From Jimgerdemannia flammicorona (taxonomy: Eukaryota; Mucoromycota; Endogonomycetes; Endogonales; Endogonaceae): a DNA stretch of 14,371 nt. This document shows, in pieces, positions 9,407 to 14,371 of this stretch (position 1 is its first letter; the number at the start of each line of letters is the position of its first letter). The stretch covers positions 1 through 14,371 of the forward strand of contig RBNI01004259.1 of NCBI GenBank assembly GCA_003990745.1, read 5' to 3'. Under the pieces are notes generated by a model that was given only the letters and a program-made list of their open reading frames with translations, did no database searches and was not told the origin of the DNA. A program made the translations under genes and the position numbers.

Positions 9407-10006
9407 ATGGCCTTCTGCCCCGAATGCGGTTCAAATTCTCCCCTCAATGTGGCACACTAAACCAAGCCGTCGCTTCTACTCAAGGCAACCAACGCGTTCA
9501 CATCGCAGCTCCTACGCAAGCATCCCAATTCGCGGTCTCAGTCCGGCCCCTCTTCCACCAGAACTTCAGCAACCCCAATAGCCTCCTGGACCCCTTCAAA
9601 CCGACCTACAGCCTTCACCGGTACATCGACCTCCTATCTGGTACTCTGGACAGCAACATTCCTCCGCTCAACTCGGATATCTTCGTACCCTCGAAATTGG
9701 AATACCTTGACCAACTCGTAGGCGATACATCCGATCCGGCCGAAGTCCGCTCACCTATATCAGGCCGAGACATTCATGGTTTCCCGTTTTAATGCCAATG
9801 GGAAGGAAGTTCACACTAAGTTCAGATGTAATAGTGATTATTGTCAAATGGATCCCATCATCGGAAAAGGGTGGTCCACGGACAATTATGACTTATGTGA
9901 TGGTACAGCTCGACTACGTCTCCATCTGTTCTCGATACTAGTTCTTAATCCATGCTGCCCTATTTGGAAACCCTGCATTTTCGTCTCTGAGTTAATTAAA
10001 CAATAG
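9407..10006 (+). pseudogene. ZZ-type zinc-finger protein remnant with two frameshifts
   Basis: ATG 9407 stands in a good context (ACAAAGATGG) and starts MAFCPECG, a zinc-ribbon-like N-terminus. A one-base loss near 9430-9432 shifts the frame, which then continues for about 120 codons (KFSPQCGTLNQ and so on) without known domains. A one-base gain in the T run 9787-9790 shifts it again into NANGKEVHTKFRC, then DYCQMDPIIGKGW and DNYDLCDG (about 9830-9904). This follows the ZZ zinc-finger pattern (H, C, C, P-I-x-G, C, C, Y-D-L-C), but the middle Cys pair is missing and the first pair is four residues apart instead of two. ZZ fingers usually bind protein partners. The sequence after about 9910 is not recognisable. 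The copia LTR begins 250 bp upstream. Confidence 0.5.
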
Positions 10007-10526
10007 TATGCTATTGCTCTGATCATGTCTATATACTGTTGGCCCACTGCGCTTTGACTCATCGAATTGATCTCCATTGGGAGCACCGACCTTAGTACCA
10101 GAGTCAACGTAATATCGTATCCTCCGACTGCCGTTGCCCACCTATTCAGAGACATGCATAAAAATCCAAGAGAGCTATGGGGAGGGAAGTCTCCATATGT
10201 AGCACACGTTCAGGACAAGGGCACGAGCCTCGTCGTATTATCGAGAGAATCCGTCTCGTGGAACATGAATCTGTGGAACTGGGGAGGGTCCAAATGCGGC
10301 CTTTCAACTTCAAAGTTCCGACTTCCACTCAACCCAACGGACCATAATTATGTACATACGAAGTAAAATCCTCTTTATCCCGAGCCATAACCGGACTACG
10401 TGTATGACCAAATTAGTGCTTTAATGATTGTAATACCGAGACACCTATATAACTCAGGCCCTGGGGTCGAAATTCCATATCAATCCATTGCATCCGCTCC
10501 TCACAACCAACCGCCAAAACACAAAT
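10007..10526 (+). promoter_or_regulatory. Intergenic region with expansin-like gene promoter
   Basis: I see no supported gene here. Short open frames exist on both strands (for example 10067-10366 on the + strand) but have no recognisable domain and no shared frame with the zinc-finger remnant beyond coincidence. TATATAA at 10446-10452 lies 75 nt before ATG 10527 and is a plausible TATA element. The leader between them is rich in C and A, common in highly expressed fungal genes. Confidence 0.45.
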
Positions 10527-11367
10527 ATGAGGGCTTTAATTTTCTTCACCGGTCTCGGTCTTCTCGCCACCGCCGGCAGCTCCCCCGCTCCGACCATATA
10601 CCCCATGGGCCGGAATGTGACGGGCATCGCAACGTTCTATGGCGCGGCCGGAAACGAGGGAACCTGCTCCTTCACTTCTATGCCTGTGAAATGGGTCACT
10701 GTCGCCATGGCCGACTCCCAGTGGTTCGGCGCCAACATCTGCGGTGCTTGCCTCCAGGTCTACGGACCTAATGTCTACGGAAAGCTGGGAAATGTCACAA
10801 AGGTCATGGTCACAAACCAGTGTCCCCGTTGCTCCAAGAACCACCTTGATCTCGATCCCAAGGCGTTCGCCGTCCTTGCTCCTATGAAACAGGGCATCAT
10901 CAACAACGTGAAGTGGAAAATCATTCCCTGCCACCACCCTGGACCAGTGTATTACAAGTTCAAAGAGGGTGTGAGCCAATGGTGGTTCGCTCTTCAAGGT
11001 ACGTGGTCTTGGCTTTCACCTTTGATCCGTGTTTTATCCCACGCAATTGTCGGATACGTGTAGTCAATACCTAATATCCCCCCTCCTTTTTCCCTATCCA
11101 GTCTTTAACCACAATACCCCGGTGGTTAAAATGGAGATCTCGACTAACCATGGCAAGACTTATACCAACGTACACCGCCTTTACTACAACTACTTCGTCT
11201 ACCAATCCGGCTTTGGCCCGGGACCCTACACCGTCAGGATCACCGACGAGAATGGTCACAAGCTCGTCGACTCTGGTCTCAAACCCGTCGCTCTCTCCAT
11301 CAAGAAAGGAAAAGCTAACTTCCCCAACACTACCAAGAAGATCAAAATAAAGCAAGGAGGCCAGTAA
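10527..11367 (+). CDS. Expansin-like secreted protein, two exons
   Basis: Expansin-like proteins loosen plant or fungal wall polysaccharides without hydrolysis and act outside the cell. Exons 10527-10998 and 11102-11367 give 245 residues. The start was chosen at the ATG that yields a clean signal peptide (MRALIFFTGLGLLATAGS); an ATG 13 codons upstream is in frame but would put polar residues in front. A double-psi beta-barrel follows: GIATFYGAAGNEGTC (33-47), ICGACLQV (71-78), VTNQCPRC (95-102) and HLDLDPKAF (106-114), where Asp108 matches the essential Asp of bacterial expansins. Six Cys (47, 72, 75, 99, 102, 135) can make three disulfides. SQWWFALQVFNHNTPV (150-165) opens the C-terminal beta-sandwich, which is basic at its end. 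There are three N-glycosylation sequons (NVT, NVT, NTT). It has no stops or frameshifts, unlike the upstream remnant. Confidence 0.88.
10999..11101 (+). other. Intron of the expansin-like gene
   Basis: The donor is CAAG|GTACGT and the acceptor ATCCAG|TCTT, with a branch-like CTAAT at about 11071. Removing 103 bp joins Q157 to a split Val codon and restores the family motif WWFALQVFNHNTP, which supports the splice sites. Confidence 0.88.
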
Positions 11368-11653
11368 AAGGAGCAGGCTATAAGACGGATGTGGTCCTTG
11401 GCTCGGATAATTTGATTTTGTGTAAGATTGAAATGAGACTTGAGTAACAATTAAATCGTTTGTGCAGCCTGACATAAGATAAAATGTGATTGGTGCAACT
11501 TTAGTGGAGAACGCCACGCCTAATCCCTTGTGGAATATGTACATCCATGGCGGAAATTGTGCCTTGACGGATTATTTTGTTCAGGGGCCTGGTAGGGAAG
11601 CTTCCAGGCCGAATCTGCCATTTCGGGCGGTGGCGAGCTGCTCAAGGCAATTA

Positions 11654-11703
11654 GGGGGGGGTTTTTTTTGGGGGGGGGCACGCGGGTTTTTTCTATTAGG
11701 GGG
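11654..11703 (+). repeat. Cluster of G runs interrupted by T runs
   Basis: The order is G8 (11654-11661), T8, G9 (11670-11678), a short spacer, GGG (11684-11686), a T-rich spacer, and G5 (11699-11703). Four G runs within 50 bases could in principle form a G-quadruplex on the + strand, about 300 bp after the expansin stop. The homopolymers are also sites of likely sequencing error. Confidence 0.6.
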
Positions 11704-12229
11704 TATATTTCTCTACCGGGATAGTTCGAGTCGAGACCTGACACGTGCACATTTTAGGGTGTAAGGCCCACGATACTATCCCCCTTTCGATAGTTCAAAC
11801 TGTCAACTGTCTGAAATTGGAGGCGCAGAAATTGGCGCTAACTGTTTATTTGGAGCGGTCCTTGTATATATCTTTCCAAATTCGCCATTATGGAAACGAC
11901 CGCCCATATCTTACAAAAAACACGATGTTATGACACTTATCGCAGTACATCATTGTGTTGGAAACACCCATATACTAAGTAGTAAATAGGATGTACAGAA
12001 AAATAAAAAAACAGAAAATCAAAAATACTAACATCTTTTCAAATCTACTTCCTCATGAACATGAATCACCGGGCCACTACCGCAGCTGATTGCCAGTTTT
12101 ATCATTCTTTCCCAGATCACCGTTCAATTGGCAATGCCATTCAATAAATTTTACCTCATTAGCTATAGGCGACAAGAAGAAATATTGTGATTTTAAGTTT
12201 CGCGTGTCAAAATTCCGTTTTTGAGAAGC

Positions 12230-12230
<1 letters not shown>

Positions 12231-12264
<34 letters not shown>
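12231..12264. repeat. A34 homopolymer
   Basis: A run of 34 A stands alone in intergenic DNA. No target-site duplication and no recognisable element body were found on either side, so it may be a simple repeat or the tail of an old retroposed sequence. Confidence 0.8.
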
Positions 12265-12267
<3 letters not shown>

Positions 12268-12774
12268 GCGGAAAGGTAACACTTACCCTAGTAATGAATG
12301 TATTCAGAGAACCATTGTTGATTGGGGCACTGATATACAAGTGTGTCTTTCCGTAATTCGTAATCAATCTCTTTAACTTTGTTTTGAAATGTGTAGTACT
12401 TGTGCAAAATCAAATTATTCTTATTTCAGTCGTGAAACATACCATCGGCCAGACGCTACACTATAAATTCTGACATTATTATGATTTTAAGGTTATAAAT
12501 ATATTCTATTAATCAATTAGCCACATTCTCATCAAAATGAGTACTTTTGAGTAGTGCTATTAATGAATCAATTCAAACTGAAATTGCATATTTTGAATTG
12601 AAGTTAGAACTCTTTTAAGTTGTATATAAGTTGATGAAATTAATTCACGAGCCGACTAAAAATCCTATCAGCAGTATACTATTTGGATGATTTCCCGTAT
12701 CTCATGTGATATATTACAAGCCACAGAAACGTAACGGTGGTCTGTATCGCACAACCTTTGTTTGACTTGCAACA

Positions 12775-14090
12775 ATGCAGACATTACACCTTTACACCTT
12801 CGTTCTCCTTATCGCCATTCTTTACGAATTTGTAGCCGCTGACATCATTCCAGCCACAGAAACCCCAGCGCCAGCACTACCAGCTCAAAGCCGACCACAC
12901 CGCATCGTCGCTGTAGGCGACCTGCACGGCGATTATGAAAATACTATGAATGTGTTTAAGATGGCTGGACTGGTCGACGAGAACGAAAGTTGGGCAGGCG
13001 GCGACTATACCACCTTTGTGCAGACGGTATTTGTGTGGGGCTCTGGCAGAGTTTGTTATGGAGACTTCTGTGATTTAATCTGTATTCACAACCCTACAGG
13101 GTGATGTCCTAGATCGAGGCAACGACACTATCAAACTCTACGCCATGTTGGAGCGACTCATAGGCGAAGCTGAAGAAGCCGGCGGAAAAGTGCATTGCCA
13201 ATATCACTGAAAAATAATTTTCTACACATCTGTCTCGACACATTTCATTCACATTCCCAAATTTAAACCAAACTTTCAGGTGATCGCTCTCCTCGGCAAT
13301 CATGAACTCATGAACCTCGCCGGCGACTGGCGCTACGTCCTACCCTCAGAGAAGGCGACGTTCGGATCGTTCGATGATCGTGTGGACGCATTCAAACCGA
13401 CAGGCTTCATCGGCCGCTTCCTGTTCGAGCGGGATTTGGTCGCAATGGTCAACACCACCGTTTTCTGCCACGGTGGGATACAACCCATATTCGCCGCGCA
13501 CGGCATCAACTGGCTCAACGAAATGACCCACGCCGAATTGCTCGAGTACCATTCGAGTCACGGGACCCATGGTGACCCACTGGGATTGTTTGGCGGAAAA
13601 GGGCCGACCTGGTATCGCGGTTATGTTTTAAGTCCCGAGGAAGAAGTTTGTCCATTGTTGATGGAGGCATTAAAGTGGATGGATGTGAGTAATAGTATGT
13701 GCTTAACATATTGGAGATGGGGGGTTTTTTAATTCGGGTCGTGTCTTGCTCGAAACTATCGGAGGCGGCGTACACATAATGCATCAAAGAGAATGACTCA
13801 CCTGCTCGTCGCTTTCCGCTTCGTCCATTCCACGAATAAATTTCTTTTATTCTCAGGCAACCCGCATGGTCGTCGGCCACACCATGCAACACAACGGTCG
13901 GATCCTCTCCCGATGCGACGGCCGGCTGATCGGTATCGATGTTGGCATCACGGCCGTGTTCGGGCGACATCGTGCGGCGCTCGAGATTGTCGGTGACGTG
14001 GTCAAGGAGATTTACGAGGGGACCACAGTGGAGATTAAATCCGAGGGGCGGGAGTGGCGGAGAATAAGGTCGATGAGAGAGGAGTTGTAA
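12775..14090 (+). CDS. Shewanella-like metallophosphoesterase, four exons, ER-type
   Basis: This is a PPP-fold metallophosphatase of the Shewanella-like group, which removes phosphate from protein Ser/Thr or Tyr; its substrate is unknown. Exons 12775-13026, 13100-13189, 13280-13684 and 13857-14090 give 326 residues. A signal peptide (about residues 1-22) is followed by a Pro/Ala-rich linker and then all the metal-binding blocks: GDLHGD (48-53), GDVLDRG (85-91), GNHE (120-123) with MNLAGDWRYV after it as in this group, FCHGG (176-180, His178), and VVGHT (254-258, His257). Sequons NES, NDT and NTT fit passage through the secretory pathway. The C-terminus is MREEL, which fits the KDEL-type retrieval pattern, so residence in the ER lumen is inferred. 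All introns fall between codons. AATAAA at 14119-14124 is a likely poly-A signal. Confidence 0.88.
13027..13099 (+). other. Phosphatase gene intron 1
   Basis: The donor is ACG|GTATTT and the acceptor CTACAG|GGTGAT, 73 bp. Removal joins VQT to GDVLDRG, restoring the conserved QTGDVLDRG block. Confidence 0.85.
13190..13279 (+). other. Phosphatase gene intron 2
   Basis: The donor is AAA|GTGCAT and the acceptor TTTCAG|GTGATC, 90 bp. Removal joins AGGK to VIALLGNHE, the usual run of the family. The intron contains an in-frame TGA, so it must be spliced out. Confidence 0.85.
13685..13856 (+). other. Phosphatase gene intron 3
   Basis: The donor is GAT|GTGAGT and the acceptor TTCTCAG|GCAACC, 172 bp, with in-frame stops inside. 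Removal joins ALKWMD to ATRMVVGHT. Confidence 0.83.
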
Positions 14091-14371
14091 TCGATAAACG
14101 GGATGTATCGAAAAAAGCAATAAATTTTCCTCATGAGATATTATATCTTAAACACATCATGCCTGTATCACGCATCGACTTCTCAGGGACATCGTTAACG
14201 ACCTTTTGTCAAATACCACACCCCGTGGTCCCTTGTTTTCGTCCCTTTGTCGCTAGCTCATCGATTAACTATAATTGACGGAATGATTTTTGTACCCCCT
14301 TGCATGATCGTCAATTCGCCACTGTGGAAACGACGTATCCCACATTTTTTCTGAATCCGCTTGAAAAAAAA
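14091..14371 (+). other. 3' flank of the phosphatase gene
   Basis: AATAAA lies 28 nt after the stop (14119-14124) and probably directs polyadenylation. Beyond it no gene is seen. A short motif shared with 11879-11900 lies at 14313-14334, and the window ends in A8. Confidence 0.5.

Larger units (their letters stand above)
11368..12774. other. AT-rich intergenic region, no supported gene
   Basis: This 1.4-kb stretch holds no convincing gene or RNA. It contains a G-run cluster (11654-11703), a 7-bp inverted repeat GGCCTGG/CCAGGCC (11586-11610), a short motif shared with the window end (11879-11900), an A34 run (12231-12264), a perfect 9-bp inverted repeat CAATTCAAA/TTTGAATTG (12569-12577 and 12592-12600), and TATATAA at 12623-12629. 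The last lies 146 nt before the phosphatase start and could be its TATA element. The open frames here have no recognisable domain and depend on homopolymer runs. Confidence 0.6.
11879..14334. repeat. Pair of short dispersed repeats
   Basis: AATTCGCCATTATGGAAACG (continuing AC) at 11879-11900 and AATTCGCCACTGTGGAAACG (continuing AC) at 14313-14334 agree at 20 of 22 positions. Both differences are transitions. The flanks are also loosely similar (CTTGTATA/TTTGTACC upstream). The two copies bracket the phosphatase gene and may be ends of a small repeat family. Confidence 0.4.

Noticed and set aside
9886..10155. An 89-codon minus-strand open frame over the zinc-finger remnant
   Set aside because: No domain is recognisable and it overlaps the better-supported + strand ZZ finger.
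10067..10366. A 99-codon + strand open frame upstream of the expansin-like gene
   Set aside because: It has no recognisable domain, no good start context and no link to the ZZ remnant other than sharing a frame; chance cannot be excluded.
11586..11610. GGCCTGG/CCAGGCC inverted repeat as a terminator or structured RNA
   Set aside because: A 7-bp stem with an 11-nt loop is within chance in this much sequence, and fungal genes do not use such terminators.
11486..11764. A 92-codon + strand open frame
   Set aside because: It runs through the G8-T8-G9 tract and owes its length to homopolymers.
11956..12040. A second copia LTR starting TGTTGGAAACACC
   Set aside because: No matching CAACA end, no polypurine tract and no target-site duplication could be found; the six-base resemblance is weak.
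12231..12264. SINE or processed retrocopy ending in A34
   Set aside because: No A or B box, no element body and no target-site duplication were found around the A run.

Overview
The window looks like repeat-rich filamentous-fungal nuclear DNA, probably Ascomycota. The reasons are short GT-AG introns (73-172 bp), a fungal-type expansin-like gene, a Shewanella-like phosphatase gene, a Ty1/copia element and a LINE with a poly-A tail, and transition-biased decay of the repeats. A transposon-rich Pezizomycete (truffle or morel type) would fit, but the species is a guess. No operon, CRISPR array, tRNA or rRNA was found.

Left two thirds (1-9250) are mobile-element remains. Bases 1-1200 are a broken, C-rich block of unclear origin with an 82-bp-period duplication. 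From about 1262 to 2368 lies the reverse transcriptase part of a Ty1/copia retrotransposon, AT-rich, with no CpG and full of stops. It is interrupted at a precise point by an apparently near-complete 5.9-kb LINE (2369-8250) with ORF1, ORF2 (AP endonuclease, reverse transcriptase, C-terminal Cys/His motif) and an A26 tail. The LINE is flanked by a 14-bp target-site duplication with one C/T difference. After the LINE the copia frame resumes with the end of the reverse transcriptase and the RNase H (8251-8845), then a 3' untranslated region, a polypurine tract (9148-9156) and an LTR beginning TGTTGGG at 9157. Neither element can be autonomous now.

Right third (9407-14371) is the host part, all on the + strand. 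It holds a frameshifted remnant of a ZZ-type zinc-finger gene, an apparently intact two-exon expansin-like gene (10527-11367), a 1.4-kb AT-rich intergenic stretch with simple-sequence tracts, and an apparently intact four-exon Shewanella-like phosphoesterase gene (12775-14090) with a signal peptide and a C-terminal REEL. The two intact genes both encode predicted secretory-pathway proteins; nothing in the sequence shows that they work together.

No clearly new biological system is visible. The most informative points are the clean LINE-in-copia nesting, the CpG-free decay of the copia body, the same-frame ORF1/ORF2 junction of the LINE, the pseudogenised ZZ-finger gene beside the LTR, and the REEL terminus of the phosphatase.
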